DNA from: Stenocarpella maydis
Lineage: Eukaryota > Ascomycota > Sordariomycetes > Diaporthales > Diaporthaceae
Direction: 5' to 3'
Assembly (NCBI GenBank): GCA_002270565.1
Contig: NQMI01000011.1
Location: 477,055-541,054, forward strand
Length of the DNA stretch: 64,000 bases
Shown here: positions 24,480 to 37,040 of the stretch, one piece after another
Numbering within the stretch: position 1 is the first letter of the stretch
How the letters are laid out: the number at the start of each line of letters is the position of its first letter
Notes under the pieces: model-generated
The model's database searches: none
Seen by the model: the letters and a program-made list of their open reading frames with translations, nothing else
Told to the model about the DNA's origin: nothing
Made by a program: the position numbers and the translations under genes

Positions 24480-25092
24480 ATGGTATGTATGCCCCGCATG
24501 CCCCGCCCTGCTGGATGACCAGGTTCGGATTCAAGAAGCTCACCTAGATGCATATAGGCCACCGCAGAGACCGTTGACCTCTCCCCGCCCCACGCCCCCA
24601 AGCACGAATCCATCAAGTCCTTCAAGGAGCTCGAGCACACCATCAAGAAGGAGCTCATCCACCTGCGCCGCGATCACGACAAGCATGAGAAGGAGTACTT
24701 CCAGGCCGTCGTAAGTCCCCATAAACCCCCACCTCATGCAACACACGACATGCCACAGCACTCCAAAGCCGCGATGCTCACAGCCAGCTCACCCCCCCCC
24801 CCAGGCCCACCTGAGCGACGACGACCTCACCGGCTTCACCATCGACAACTTCGAGGAGGTCCGCGTCGGCACGTCGGCCTACGGCTATCACCTCTTCGGC
24901 CGCCTCAGGATCCCCGCCCTGCCCGACGACGGACCCTGCTACATCTTCTTCCGCGCCTTTGACACCGGCAAGGACGCAGAGGCCACCTTCCACAGCTTCC
25001 ACACAGAGGAGGCAGAGGACACGGAGAACGGCGGCAAGAAGTACCGCGCCATCTTCACCAAGGCTGACCCCCTAGAGTGGTTCAACGAGTAG
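24480..25092 (+). CDS. Small conserved ascomycete protein of unknown function
   Basis: Three exons: the ATG alone (24480-24482), 24558-24710 and 24805-25092. Introns are GTATGT..ATATAG and GTAAGT..CCCCAG. The spliced frame is exact and gives 147 residues (ATAETVDLSPPHAPKHESIK after the initiator Met). A charged helix follows (SFKELEHTIKKELIHLRRDHDKHEKEYF), then a beta-rich domain LTGFTIDNFEEVRVGTSAYGYHLFGRLRIP ... CYIFFRAFDTG, and a C-terminal YRAIFTKADPLEWFNE. There is no signal peptide or membrane segment, so it is probably cytosolic. I recognise the pattern as conserved in related fungi but cannot name a function. The ATG-only first exon means a gene finder without splicing evidence would start it wrongly. 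Confidence 0.75.
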
Positions 25093-25302
25093 GCTCGATC
25101 CATCACCTAGGGAGTTGCACATCTAGCTTGGTCCTCGTAATGCAATGAATGTATGAAGACGTTAAAAATTGCCAGAGTGTTTTCCAGATGTGAGCGTAGA
25201 GCGCCGTCCTTCTGGGCCACTATAGGGTTTCTGGGTTGCGCCATCATGAAGCACCGGCTGAGGCAGCGGCTGATGCCCTTTCGCAGCCGCCCACCCATTC
25301 CA

Positions 25303-28300
25303 CTACACATCCTCGTCATCCTCCTGTCCCAGGAGTGCGGCATAATCGTCGGCCGTCGCGAACATCGGCAGCTTCTTGAAGTCCCGCTTCCGCATCCTGC
25401 CCTTGGCGTCCTTGCCCTTCTTCCCGGCAGCCTCTTCCTCGCTCTCATCCACGAGATCGGCACCATTGACCCAACCGTCTTCATCCCCTGACATGTCGCC
25501 CTCGCCGAATTCTACACCCTCGCCGCCCGAGTCCATATCCCCATCGCCATCATCACCATCAGACATGTCCTCAAGCAGCGAGCCAAGGTCATCCTCATCG
25601 TCGCTGCCCATGTCGAGATCAACGACATCCTCATCGTCGCCGCCAACCTCGGGTCTCGAGTTGACGAGGGCATCCCAGATCTCGTCTTCGTCAGCCTCCT
25701 CGTCTTCCCCGTCTGCAGCGACCTTCTTGGACTTCTTGCCCTTGCCTTCCTTGCCAGCCTTGCCGATTTGTGAGAAGTACGTATGAAAGAAGACATCCTC
25801 CGCCGCAACGTCATGCTCCTTCATGTTCCAGAACGCAGCCGAGTTCACCGTGGGCTGTTGGTTGACGCTCGACTTGCCGGGCACCACAACATGCGCCGAG
25901 CTGCCGGCTGCGAGCACCGGCTGCATGATCGAGCCACCACGCTTGCTGTCGGCCGCCTTGGGGTTCTTGTACACAAACTTGTCCAGGAAGTGCATGAGGG
26001 TGTGGTTGGCGAGCTCTGGCTTGGGCAGAGTCTTTTGTCGCACGAGGAGATTCGCCGCGAACACCGAGACAGATGGGTGGAAATGCGTGAAGTAAGGCAC
26101 GACCTCCCACAAGCAGCTCTTCTCGGCGTTGCTGTACTGTGGGTCTCGCTTGCGTCCGTCATAGGCCGATTTCTTTGGCGTGGCGTATGCCGTAGCAGGG
26201 ACTTCTGCGGTTTGCCCGTCTTCAGGAGCATCCCTGTATACTTCCTCATCGTCGGCGTCCTCTTCGGGCTCGTTCAGGAGTGTCTTCAGGTCTGGGAACT
26301 TGTCCTCCAGCTGGGCCACGAGGAACAGAATTCCGCAGACAAACGAAGGGTGGTGAAGATAGCAGATCTGCAGCATTCGCTTGACAAAGGCCTTGACACG
26401 ACGAACGTCAATGTCGTTGTTCAGCGACCGGTAGAGAAGATTGAGATAATCCGCCTGCTTTGATGAGTGAATAAGTCGCGGGTCCAACAGTGACTCATAC
26501 AGGGTCCTGTAGAAGCGATCGGTGGCGATGTGCTTGGTCACCGAGAGCTGCTGTACCAGTTTGAGTGCCTGAATACTGGTGTTAAAGTTGGCGGAGTGTG
26601 TGATGCGGAACAGAGTATCGAGGTGCTTGTCTAATGTCTCGTCATCCGCGGTGCAGAAAGGCACCGCTCGGTTAACACCAGTCAGTATAGCAGAGACAAG
26701 TTTTTCTGCCGTCTCTGTATCTGGCACATCGGCGACTTTGGCAGGAGTGGTCTTGGCCTGGCCCTTTTTGGAAACAGGTTGTTTGTTGGCCCCCGTCGCA
26801 TTCTGGTTCTTCTTCGTGTCAGGGGGAGCGGATGCACCCAGGGCTCCCATCTTGAGCAGAGCCACAAAGAGGTCGAAGTACACCCTGACCAATGTATCCG
26901 CAATCTGCGGCTCCTTGCTGCTCAAGATTGTCTGGTTGAGGGTAATGACGGCGTAGTATTTTGTCCGGATGGTCTGGCCTGGCCGGAGGAGGGCTTCCTG
27001 CTCAGTGGTACTGATGACGATAGGCTTCATTCCCGGGTGGATCAGAAGAAGCTGTAATATGAGATAAGAGGCCCTGGACGCGATTTTGCGCTCCCGGTCT
27101 CCAAGCTTGTTCACGAGCAAGCGCAACAGGTTGGCCTCTTGCTCGGGCTTCTCTTTCAAAAGCCCATATACGTAGTCAAGCGACCTGTGCCTGGTGTACT
27201 CAATCTCATCTGCACACCAGAGCTCTAGGAGTTGGATGATTTTGAAATAGGTTGCTTTCAACCAGTCCTCGAACGCCCACATGATCAGGTGCGCCTTAGT
27301 AATGTTCCCCGGCAGTGGCTTCTCGGGTTTCCAAGCGGTCACGGAGTATTTCTGAAGGGTTCCTAGCAGCCCTGGCTGCATCCGGAACAGACGTAGGCGG
27401 CGGTCGCTAGGCAAGACGACACCATTACCAAGGAGATCGACCAACGCGCCGAGGGCGGCAATGGCCTGATCACGGTTCTTCTTTCCTGCCAGGGTCATCA
27501 GGTTCTCCAATGCCTTGACGTTGTGCACCGGCGACTCCTGCACAGCCAGGGTCAAGGCAGACACCTTGTCCGACATAGTGCCCGAAGCCATAATGGTAGA
27601 CATGAATTTTCGCGTTGATGATGCTGCAACGGTTGTGCTGTATGCGGCTGCATCTGTCTCCATCAACGTCTTTGCGTATTCGTGCAAGCTGTTTATCGTC
27701 GACGAGAAATTCCGAATGTCATCCTCTGAGGGAACAGGCAGATTATCCTGGCTCACAGCATGCCAATCAGGCCTTGGATCGAATATCTGGTGCGAGTCAG
27801 TGATGGGGTTCTCAGAAGGCGGATCTGACCAAGACGGCGCATACTGACCAACTTACCAGCTGTGGAGTGGATTTGCTTCTCAACAGCCGGTTCTCTGATG
27901 TCTTTTGCTGGCTCTGGCTCGTCTTCCCACTCGTCTCCTTCCTCCTCCTCCTCTTCGGCTCCCTCGGAGCCTTCCTCAACCTCTTCCTCATCATCGGTGG
28001 CGGCGTCTACATCCCGGACCTTCTCGAATCCGAGTCCAGCGGCAAGCTTTGCCAATTCGTTCTTGAGCGCCTTGTCAATCTCGGCGGGGGCCTCTTTTAG
28101 CTTCGCCACTTGGCCTTCCTCGACGTCAGAGTCGACACCGGCAATTATGTCTAGGTCGTTCTCATCTCCGCCCAAGGCAAGTATTTCCTGGAGAAGCTCG
28201 GCTTCCTTGTCCATGGGCGCCTTGCTCTCCTTTGCCGGTTTCTTCGAAGGCTTGGCAGGCTTGTTCTTAGGTTCTCTTGCTTGTCTCTTGTTCGGGGTCG

Positions 28301-28505
28301 CATCTTTGGCGTCGGTCTCGCTGCGCTTTCTCTTTGCAGGGCGCTCTTCCTTCTGTTTCTGATCCTTGGGATTGGATTTGGGCTTGGGTTGTGCCAGCTC
28401 GGTTTCGATTTTGGCGGTCAATTTGGAAAGGGCCGTCTCGTCGAAAAGAGGCTTCGCCCCATTCTGGGCCTTGGTCTTCTTCTTTCCCATTGTCGGCGCT
28501 GGCAC
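25303..28505 (-). CDS. MAK21: Ribosome assembly factor Mak21/Noc1 (CBF/Mak21 family)
   Basis: Noc1 pairs with Noc2 on early nucleolar pre-60S particles. Exon 1 is 28505-27849 (or from the inner ATG at 28490, MGKKKTKAQNG) and exon 2 is 27786-25303, 1046 residues in all. The intron 27787-27848 uses GTCAGT..CACCAG, chosen because it joins STAGKL to IFDPRPDWHAV, the family motif; the nearer GTAAGT donor would break the frame. The N-terminus is Lys-rich with nuclear signals and an acidic run. The middle is a helical-repeat (HEAT-like) region, with LLGNGVVLPSDRRLRLF and YTRHRSLDYVYGLL. The CBF/Mak21 domain follows, with KRDPQYSNAEKSCLWEVVPYFTHFHPSV and LMHFLDKFVYKNPK. The C-terminal tail is acidic. 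Length fits the yeast protein. Confidence 0.95.
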
Positions 28506-28893
28506 GTAATACGTTCGTTACGGTGAGAGAATCCGGCAGCGTCAGATGTATATGGAAAATATGGTGCCGTCTTGGTATTTCCCAGGTGGATACAACGAGT
28601 ATGTAAGGCAAGCCCGAACGAAGTGAAGATTTGGGAAATTTCTGGCCTGGCGCAAACCCGTTCAACTTTATTGTGGGGCCGCTTTCTTCTGCCAACAAGG
28701 GTAGCTCGATAAGAGTCCTGGACCCTGAGATAGGAGCGCCTCACCAAGCCGGCGCCATGCTGTCGCTCCCTACTCGGATATTTTTTACCCATGCACGTCC
28801 TTGAGCATTATTGCACGGCTAAATAAGAGTGCAAGATTTTGGTCTCGAGCTTGGGGTCAGTGTCGGCACCAGGGTCGTCCAGCACCTACGACA
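28506..28893. promoter_or_regulatory. Shared divergent promoter of MAK21 and mitochondrial ProRS
   Basis: About 390 bp separate the start codons of two divergently transcribed genes, both serving translation (60S assembly and mitochondrial tRNA charging). Co-regulation is possible but inferred. No specific factor site was identified by eye. Confidence 0.5.
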
Positions 28894-31023
28894 ATGCCAT
28901 ATGGCGTGAGGCTGGTGACGGCGCGCCCGGCATTGACGCAAGGGAATGGGTTGTTGACTTTGCAGAGATGGCGATCGCAAGTAAATGCACCGTTGGCGCA
29001 CCTGCAGAGGCTTCATACCGACGGCAGGATGCGGCTGTCCAACGAGTGGGCCCCATCGGGCGGCATAGCTGCAACTAAGAGCGAAGGTATGTCCTGAAGC
29101 ACAATCCTCGGGACCTTGATGGATCACGAACTATACTAACACAACGTAGATGCTCATTCAAAACTTATCCGTGCTGGGTTTCTTCGACAGGTTGTCACCG
29201 ACCTTGTAGATGATGTGTGGAATGAGGGCTCACAACGCGATAGTCTCATTCTGGCATTTTTCACCTCCTGCCTCTCGGCCTGAGAGTCCATGAGAAACTC
29301 ATTCGTCTAGTCGACCGCTACATGCGCAAGCTAGGTAGGTGAACCGGGCGCTCATCAAACCACGAACTGGACCCGAGGGACTCTGACGGTATGTGCACAG
29401 GAGCGGCACGGGTTCAGCTGTCCGCAATATCATCTGAGGCCTTATGGGAGCAGAGTGGCCGCCTCAGTAAGATAGGATCCGAGGTTCGTTCAAAGGTCTG
29501 CTCCCACACACTGAGACTATCCTAACCCGCCTAGCTTTTCCGTTTTAGTGACCGTAAAGAGGGAAAGTATCTCTTGAGTCCTACTCATGAAGAAGAGATC
29601 ACTGCCCTCGTGGCTCGCTCTGTACAGTCATACAAGAATCTGCCCTTGAGGCTGTATCAAATAAGTAAGGGTGGAGATTCAAGTCATGGTGTCTTCATGT
29701 TTGCTCATAGCTAATCACATGTCAGCACCAAAATTCCGAGATGAGCTTCGGCCTCGCCAAGGCCTTCTGCGAGGTCGCGAATTCTACATGAAAGACTTGT
29801 ACACATTTGACTATTCCAATGAGGCGGCACTGGAAACCTACGAACAAGTAAGGAAGATATATTCGCAAATATTCATCGAAGAGCTGAAGCTCCCAGTCCT
29901 CGTGGCGCAGGCGAGCTCCGGCGACATGGGCGGCAGCTTGAGCCACGAGTACCACATCCCCACCGCGCTGGGCGAGGACCACGTAATGAGCTGCCTCAGC
30001 TGCGGCTACGTTGCCAACGAGGAGCTCGCTGAGAGCCGCCCACCTGCTGCCGTATTCGTGGACAACAAATGTCAGCCAAAAGCATGGCACGGGATCTCCA
30101 AGGACCGCAAGACGCTCGTACGAGTCTGGTTCAACTCGGACCAATTCTCAGGGGAGGACATAAGCACCCACGCTGTCAAGCAGGCCTTCCCAGACCTTGA
30201 TTCCGGAATCGAGGACCCGGCGCCCTTCTGGGCCGCCGCGATCAGGGAGTCCACAACAAACGAGAAGTCCGAGGTCCGTGTCGTCAACCTATTTGACGAC
30301 AGACTACCCAAAGAAACGAGAGCATCATCTAGTCTCGACTCGAGCGACTCCCCCGAGCTGAGGCGTCTCCCTGTAGTCAACATCCAAGAAGGGATCCCCA
30401 ACCCCTTCCGCATCAAGGATGGCGACTCGTGTCCCCGCTGCGACGAGGGCAAGCTCAAGGTGCAGAAGGCCATCGAGCTGGGCCACACCTTCCACCTCGG
30501 CACGCGGTACTCGGAGCCCCTCAGCGCAAGCGTGAGCGTGCCCTCGCGCCTGCTGCAGCCTGGCCCCTTGCGGGCGGGGGGCGACGATACGGCCACCACG
30601 GTGCCCATCCAGATGGGGTGCCACGGGATCGGGATCTCGCGCATCGTGGGCGCGGTCGCGGACCACCTCGCCGATGACAAGGGCCTCAACTGGCCGCGCG
30701 CCATCGCGCCGTACCAGGTCGTGGTGGTATACAACTCCAAGGACACCAGGTTCGGCAAGGACGCGGCGGATATCTACGACGCAATCACCGCGGTGGGCCA
30801 CAAGAGGGACATCGACGTCATCATCGACGACCGCGCGGAGGCAAACATGCCCTGGAAGCTCAAGGACGCCGACCTCGTCGGGTACCCCATCATCGTGGTG
30901 ATCGGCAAGGAGTGGAAGGTGTCCAAGCGGGTCGAGGTACAGTGCAGGAGGCTCGGCCACACCGAGTTGGTGCTACTCAAAGAACTGAGAGAACGCGTGG
31001 AGGCACTACTGCATGAGCTGTAG
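28894..31023 (+). CDS. Prolyl-tRNA synthetase, mitochondrial (bacterial-type class II)
   Basis: Charges mitochondrial tRNA-Pro. Six exons: 28894-29086, 29150-29190, 29244-29334, 29401-29483, 29535-29664 and 29726-31023; they sum to 611 residues. The start at 28894 gives an Arg-rich, nearly acid-free N-terminus ([17 protein letters not shown]..., about 45 residues), a good mitochondrial presequence. Family landmarks are [48 protein letters not shown], motif 2 [32 protein letters not shown] and motif 3 with [13 protein letters not shown]. The C-terminal anticodon-binding domain has APYQVVVV and [21 protein letters not shown]. The usual bacterial editing (INS) domain position between motifs 2 and 3 is occupied by a shorter, Ser-rich region. 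All introns are 51-66 nt. Confidence 0.95.
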
Positions 31024-32066
31024 TTGGTTAAAATATGGCTCGGCGGACATGGCGACCTTGTAAGACATCTGTATAAATACATACATTGCACCAGCACGTC
31101 ACAATAGACGGCTCTCACTCGGGAGATTTTCATAATGATAAAAATACATTTGGGCTCATGTACTGAAAGCTTGCCTCCAGCCGTCTTGGCTAATCTGGAA
31201 TTCCTTCCGGCGTCGTTGAGCACCGCAGCCTCCCAATGATTATTTGTTTGCTTTCCATGCGTACTACCTACCCAGAAACGCCTTGCCTGAATTATCTTGA
31301 TGACTAGTTACTTGATTCGTGCTCATCGTCAGCCAACATTGAACTGTCAGTGCCTCAGACTGACCGTGTTAATCGCCAAAGGTTACTTCTTTTGCGCCAC
31401 CATGGTCTCGAACCTGAGCGCTTGTGCCATCGACAAATCGATCAGCAGAAAGATCGGGAGGCCATAGTTTGTTTATTTCATATCCATTTCACAAATCTGG
31501 GAAGGTATCCCAGTTGGTAAGGAGCAACTTGGTAGGCTATAAAGTCTCTACAGGATGCCACTATGCTCCTCTTCAAGTGGCCCTACGTTCGAATAGTAGC
31601 TTTCCTATCATTTCTTTTTCTCTGTTTTTTTGTTATTGTGTATGTATCTTGTTGTGGTCTATATGCCCTGGCGTTGAAAGAGCTGTTGACAGCACTGGTT
31701 ATGAATTCGTTATTCGCAGGTCGCGGAACCAAGTTTTTGTTGCATTTTGGAGAAATCATCAAGCATACACTGATGCCAACGTGCTATGCTGGGTCAGTAA
31801 ATAGAGGGTTGATCGGCAAAAAAAGATCTCTCGAGAGCCCGATGCGTCTTCGCCAAAGTTGTCTGCTGAGATACAAGCTGGGACACCCACGATACAAAGG
31901 ATACAACAAGGGCACTTGAGACCTAAGACTCTCATCGTCTTCAGAGGTATCATCATGGATTTCTTTTGCTTCATGCCTATCCGTTGGCACCATGCCAAAT
32001 CAAAAGTATACATTGTACGCCGCCTGAGGCCTATCCTTGTCTCGCCATGTTATGCTGACACACTCC
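31024..32066. other. Convergent intergenic region
   Basis: Between ProRS (+) and the nucleoporin gene (-). AT content is higher than in the coding regions. A 118-codon frame at 31563-31919 contains a hydrophobic stretch, but its composition and lack of any known motif make it unlikely to be a gene. The 3' untranslated regions of both neighbours should lie here. Confidence 0.5.
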
Positions 32067-35000
32067 TCAAGAAGAAGGTTTCACAGTCCACAGCTCCCTC
32101 GACCATCCCAGCTCGCGCATCTTCTTGGCGCTCGTGTGGGTTCCCTTCTTGTGGTCGGCAGACTGGATCGCCAACGCCTTGCTGCACGATGCAAATGCCT
32201 CAACAAGCTCCCTCATGCGGCCTGTCTTCACGAACAGTGCAGCGATATCCGAGTCGTTGCCCGCAATGGTCGCCGCCAGCTCCATCGCCTCGAGCATGTT
32301 GTCGCGGGTCAGTGTGCTTCCGCCATATTGCAAAGCAGATATGAAGGCGATGACGGTCTCTGGAAGGTACACCTCGCGCAGATGGGTGAAATCGTCGTCC
32401 TTGGTATTCGTTTCCACCAGCCAGCCCTTCAGTAACGGTTTCATGCCTGTCTTGGCTGTGCGAATGGCCGTTCCGAGATTCTCGAAGTACTCCCTGGTCG
32501 GCGGGTTGCTTGTCTCGGGCCTGCCGACGGATTAGTATCACCCATATCACATAGCCAAATGGTCGATCACTTACTCCTGGGCGAGCTGTGCCAAGGTTCC
32601 CACCGTCTCGATGCCGTCCAGGGCCATGACGAAGCACTGCAGCTCCCACATGTTCTTGATGGCCAGGGCCAGCCGTGTTTGGGTTGCGCCAAGATCCTCG
32701 ACTTCATCTTCTTGAACTTCTCCCAGGAGCGCATGCTCATTAGTCAAGAGATCTTGGACAAAGTCCTCAACAGATCCGACAATGTCTCGGTTCACCAAGA
32801 CCTGTACGAGATCCTCTACCCTCACTCTCTCGTAGAAGTCGCGAGCGGCTCCCAAGTGCTGGTTTTCTGTGAAATACATTAGAGCTGCGGTTCGAATGTG
32901 GGCGGGACGAGGTCGTCTTACTCAGGAAGTATTTGTAGATCTTAACACCGAACTCGCAGGCCTCGAGCAGGTTACCTTCGCCTGCAAACATCCACTCCAT
33001 GGATCGAATCAGATTCTCATGGACGACCTCGTTTCGCCCGTCGTCCCCTATGAAGTCCGGAACGATGCCGAGACCGTCGAGAAGTTGTGGCATTTTGTGC
33101 TTCAGGATTCGGAACTGGGCCTTGGCGGGGTCACCCTGGGAATCTTCGAGCTGTTTGAGGAAGTGTTGCGGCTGCTCCCTCAGGAAGGTCTTGATATCCA
33201 TGCCGACCCTTCGGATCTGATTGAGTAGCGCCAGCTGCTCCTCTCTATCCCTCACGTGGATGATGTTCAGGCTCAATGTCTCGTACTGCCGGCTCTCAGA
33301 AAGCTGGGCACAGTAAAGCGGTATCAAAAGCTCGAGCTGCGCGAGGCGTAGGAAACTGACGTACGCCGCGATGGCATGCTCCCCAACCATACGGCGACCG
33401 GGGAGGAAATCCTTTCCTTTCTGTATGATTGACTCCAGGGCATTGATAATGATGACCACGTGCGTGATCACTCGCAAGCCGTTGTGTTCTGACATCTTGT
33501 TGTACTTCAAAATGTTCCCTTCTGACGAACCATATCCGTAATCCGGGATCAAGTACGACTTTCCTTCCTGATTTGCTTCGGTTGACAGTGCCAGACCCTG
33601 CTGATATATGTAAGAATCAAGAGTGTCGGCGATGATGGCCCCTTGCAATGCCTTGGACGCTGTGTTTGCCTCTTTGTTGATTTGCTTGAAATGTGAGCCT
33701 TCCGACTCAAGCTGGCTGATCAATTTTCTCGCAACATTTGGGCTGTCGCCGAGGTACTGTACGGCGTCAAATGACGGTAGGAACTGGGCAGACGTTATTC
33801 CAGGTCCACTCTGTTTGATCAAGTATGAATCGAACTGCGTTCGCAGGAGAGCGTTGTAATGGGCGAAGACGTAGTCATCCCAGGTCTTGCACACAGCAAG
33901 CACGCTGTCGATGTCGCCAGAGAGGATTCCATAAGTTGCTCGCTCCCAGTCGTCCGTGCCGCCTGATTTCACCAGGGCGTAGCACATGCGTCTCCACAGG
34001 ATGAACGAGTTCAGATCGAAATTCGGCAAGTCCCCGTCGCCCAGCGTCGCCAATGGCAGGGCCGAAATCGTTGCTGCCCGCCACACCTCTGTTCTCTCCA
34101 AGCACCAGTCGCGAATCTCGTCCAGGGAGCTTCCCCTCCGCAGAAGATGGTAGCAGCCGACCCAGATGGCCCTCTCAAAGTATTCATCATGTGGTTCCAG
34201 CTTCCGGCCTTGTCTCGTCATAGCATCGGGGTCCAGCTGGGTGACGTAGGAGAAGTCGGACATGTTTGAGTTGGGTTCAAGGACATGGGGGATGGCGTTC
34301 ACACTCTTGTGCAGCTTTATTGCCTCCCGGGTGTGTAGCCAGCCATGCGCGACGAGGTCTCCCCTGTCTGCCTTTTGCTGGAACTCGTGGACAAGCTCGT
34401 CGATGTCGGGGCCGATGCTGGCATTGGACTGCAGCCATTCTATAACAGCCTTACGTTCCTGAGCCACCGAATCCGACAGGATGAACTCATCCCAGTATTC
34501 CTTTCGTGACTGAGGCTCGCGGTTCGATAGGGATGGCTTGGCCGAAGGATCTGGGTGTCGCAGCGGGAGCAAACGCGACAAGAGCCCCCAGGTTTGAGCC
34601 TCGGACGACCATTTGGCCACGTCGTCGGCATCGTCAGCGCCCTCTGCCTCGCCCATTTCGATGTCGTTGGCATCGTCGCTGGATTGGTTGGGGTCCCATC
34701 TCCGGCCTCTAGCCAGCTTCTCCAGGCGCCGCCGCTCTGTCAGCACAGAAGCCTTCTCTTGTGTGTAGTCATTGTAGCGGGCGACGAGTTTCAGTATTCG
34801 CTCGCGTTTCTGGTCGGGCTTCGCGTGCGTCAGGCCACACTCGTCCAGCCACCTGCCAAACTCCTCTACCTCGGGGCCGGCTTGGATGCGGCTCTGGCGG
34901 TACGTGTCTTCGAGGCGAGCCATATCATCATCTGCGACGGTGCGCGTCGTTAGCCAGGGCCAAAGGTCAGACGGGCGAGGGCGCCGTCATGTGGGGGTCG

Positions 35001-35193
35001 AACAAACAAACCTTCGTCGCTGTCGTACCCGTAAATCAGACTACGACGCTTGGGGGAGAGAGAGTCCTAGCGAGGAGGTGTGTGTGTGAGCGACCAAAGT
35101 TAATCTGAGAGGTGTTCTACTGCTCCAAGGCCTCCGAGGTTTTGATAAGCTTGCAGCTTGTGTAGTGTACGCTGCACGGCTAGTACGTACCAT
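32067..35193 (-). CDS. NUP84: Nucleoporin Nup84/Nup107, Y-complex scaffold
   Basis: A scaffold subunit of the Y-shaped nuclear pore subcomplex. Best model has five exons: ATG alone (35193-35191), 35066-35012, 34931-32922, 32866-32575 and 32520-32067. They sum exactly to 938 codons including stop. If the first two exons are wrong, translation would start at 34923 (MARLEDTYRQSR). The spliced N-terminus reads MDSLSPKRRSLIYGYDSDED. Family features are the helical body with WGLLSRLLPLRHPD, DELVHEFQQKADRGDLVAHGWLH, YFERAIWVGCYHLLRRGS, CKTWDDYVFAHYNALLR, RVITHVVIIIN and KIYKYFLKNQHLGAARDF across an intron, and the C-terminal REVYLPETVIAFISALQY and DHKKGTHTSAKKM. No membrane segment. The main exons are firm; the two 5' micro-exons are inferred from frame and splice signals. 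Confidence 0.93.
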
Positions 35194-35851
35194 GGTGGAA
35201 GGTCCTAGCAGGCCGCTGATCTGATTTGATTGGCGATGGGGGGGGATGGGCCCGCAGAAAGCTGAGCGCGTTTGCCTCGAGCGCTATGAGGTCAATGAAG
35301 CGACCGCTAACTGCATGCGTGCCCTATCCACGCTCCATCTACGAGGTTGGCAGGGCGGTGGGGGCGTGCGGTTTACGTGACTAGATATTGGAATGCGCCC
35401 AAGACATGAATGGCAACAGTGACAGGGGTCTGCCATCGTTGTAAGGTACCTATTTTAGGTATGTACACGTATTTTTTTTTTTTTTAGCGCGGTCTTACTT
35501 TCTTACTACAGACTCTATTAGTGGTCTGCCAACAAAACCGACCTACGGAGTACTGCATAGTATGTGCACTGTTTCAAAGACTTCAATGTTCTTATCATTC
35601 ATCTGTCGAGGGGTGGATCCATGTTTTTCCTACTTCCTCGTATAGCTAGTTCTTCTTTGTAGGACAGCCTCCAAAGCAGTCCAATGTGCCACACTCGCCT
35701 TCTCCTGCTATCCATACGCTATTTTTCACTGCAACAACAGATCCCTATTATTTGCTATCGCCACTAGTTTCCAATGTCCTTGCCCGAAGAGTAGAGTGTT
35801 TCTGCAAGTGCCGTATTGTTTCCAGCGGACATATGGATCTTCTCGAGCAGC
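35194..35851. other. Intergenic region bordering the transposon island
   Basis: Upstream sequence of the nucleoporin gene. It contains a T homopolymer near 35473-35485 and a TACGGAGTA motif at 35544-35552. No gene is seen. Base composition is intermediate between the genes and the AT-rich island. Confidence 0.5.
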
Positions 35852-35859
35852 TTAGGCAG
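35852..35859. repeat. Target-site duplication, left (TTAGGCAG)
   Basis: Eight bases immediately outside the left inverted repeat, identical to 47657-47664. Confidence 0.85.
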
Positions 35860-35878
35860 TAGGCGCAGGAATTACCCA
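35860..35878 (+). repeat. Terminal inverted repeat, left
   Basis: TAGGCGCAGGAATTACCCA. Its inverse at 47638-47656 reads TAGGGGCAGGAATTACCCA on the minus strand, one mismatch in 19. Confidence 0.85.
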
Positions 35879-35990
35879 CCCATGGGTACCCATGGGTACC
35901 CGTGCACGGACGTTGGGTCCTAGGACCCGGTTTACATAATCACCGGGTCCTTGGGTACCCATGGGTCCTGGGTATTCCTGTGGGTAATTT
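35879..35990. repeat. Left subterminal palindromic repeats
   Basis: Several copies of CCATGGGTACC and GGGTCC-type words in both orientations, including the perfect 14-bp palindrome GGGTCCTAGGACCC at 35915-35928. Arrays of short inverted and direct words next to the ends are the usual binding sites for hAT transposases. Related words recur at the right end. Confidence 0.7.
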
Positions 35991-36371
35991 TATTAGGTAT
36001 ATAAAAAGTAACTAATTTAATACTAGATTAATGCCTTAGATATCCTAATTATTGTAACGGGTGCATATAAGCCAACGCTGTATATTGGCCGTAGCTAAGC
36101 TAGGTTTGATAAGGAAAGAAAAAGTAGAAGGAAAATCCTGCAAGTCCGGGATCCGCGCTCCTATATGCGGAATCCCCAATAGGTCTGAAGGGAGCCAGAT
36201 TGCACTAATACCTAGGGTTCTACCCTATAACATTATCCCCCTCCTCTAAAACTAATTATATAATTACTAACTGAATTAGATCGGATTCTAATTCAGGCAG
36301 ACTGCTAACTAGAATTAATTAGGGGCCTACCTTTATCCTAATTTAATTAAAGGCAGCCTTTAACTCAATTT

Positions 36372-37037
36372 TGTTAAACGGAACCGCTCAGTAGGGCGTT
36401 GGCACTTCGTGCAAGGAGTTACCCTAGACTTCTTGCAAGGAGTTACCCTAGACTTCTTGCAAGGAGTTACCCTAGACTTCTTGCAAGGAGTTACCCTAGA
36501 CTTCTTGCAAGGAGTTACCCTAGACTTCTTGCAAGGAGTTACCCTAGACTTGCGAGTCAGGCGATTTTCGCTAAGTACGCCCAGTGCGTGCGTGACGCAA
36601 GATGAGTTTGGTGGCCGTGAGTCGATTATTTTGGCCTGCATTTGCACCTTAATTCAGACCTCTGCATTACCCTTATTTCTTACCCAAAAAGTATATAACT
36701 TAGTGCATTGGATAGCTTGATTTCTGAAGTTTATATGTACTTAATTTGGGTATTGCTAGGGCTATGGTTGGCTGGTTGCTTGGAACCAAAGATGGTGTGT
36801 TGGAAGGGCGAATTTTCCGGCATTTGCAAATTTGCACCAGAGCCTACCGCAGCGTGCCCAGGGGTGAGACGACGTCGGAGGGTATATAAGGAGGGCTTAC
36901 AGAAGCCCAACTTAATTCAATACAAAGTTGTCCAGACCATTGTCAATCGTCCCAATTCGCCTCAGAGCACCATACTGCGACCCTGCCGAAACACACACAC
37001 GCTGAACTGAATGCTATTCTATAGCACAAATTCATCA
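36372..37037 (+). mobile_element. LTR copy 1 (retrotransposon long terminal repeat)
   Basis: 666 bp beginning TGTTAAACGG and ending TTCATCA, matching the TG..CA rule. A TATA box (GTATATAAGG) near 36882 is followed by a likely transcribed R/U5 segment. It contains six tandem copies of a 24-bp unit. A second copy lies at 42008-42604. The sequence right after the end runs into an assembly gap, so I cannot say whether this is a 5' LTR of a longer element or a solo LTR. It is much less mutated than its surroundings. Confidence 0.75.
36411..36551. repeat. 24-bp tandem repeat inside LTR copy 1
   Basis: About six units of 24 bp starting GCAAGGAGTTACCCTAGACT, nearly perfect. LTR copy 2 has only three units, which accounts for almost all of the length difference between the two LTRs. 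Confidence 0.9.
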
Positions 37038-37040
37038 GAA

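Noticed and set aside
31563..31919. 118-codon frame with a hydrophobic N-terminus
   Set aside because: Lies in AT-richer convergent intergenic sequence, has no family motif, and no promoter or splice context supports it.
36708..37010. 100-codon frame in LTR copy 1, also present in LTR copy 2 (42284-42577)
   Set aside because: It spans the LTR's TATA box and leader. Its retention reflects similarity of the two LTRs, not protein coding.
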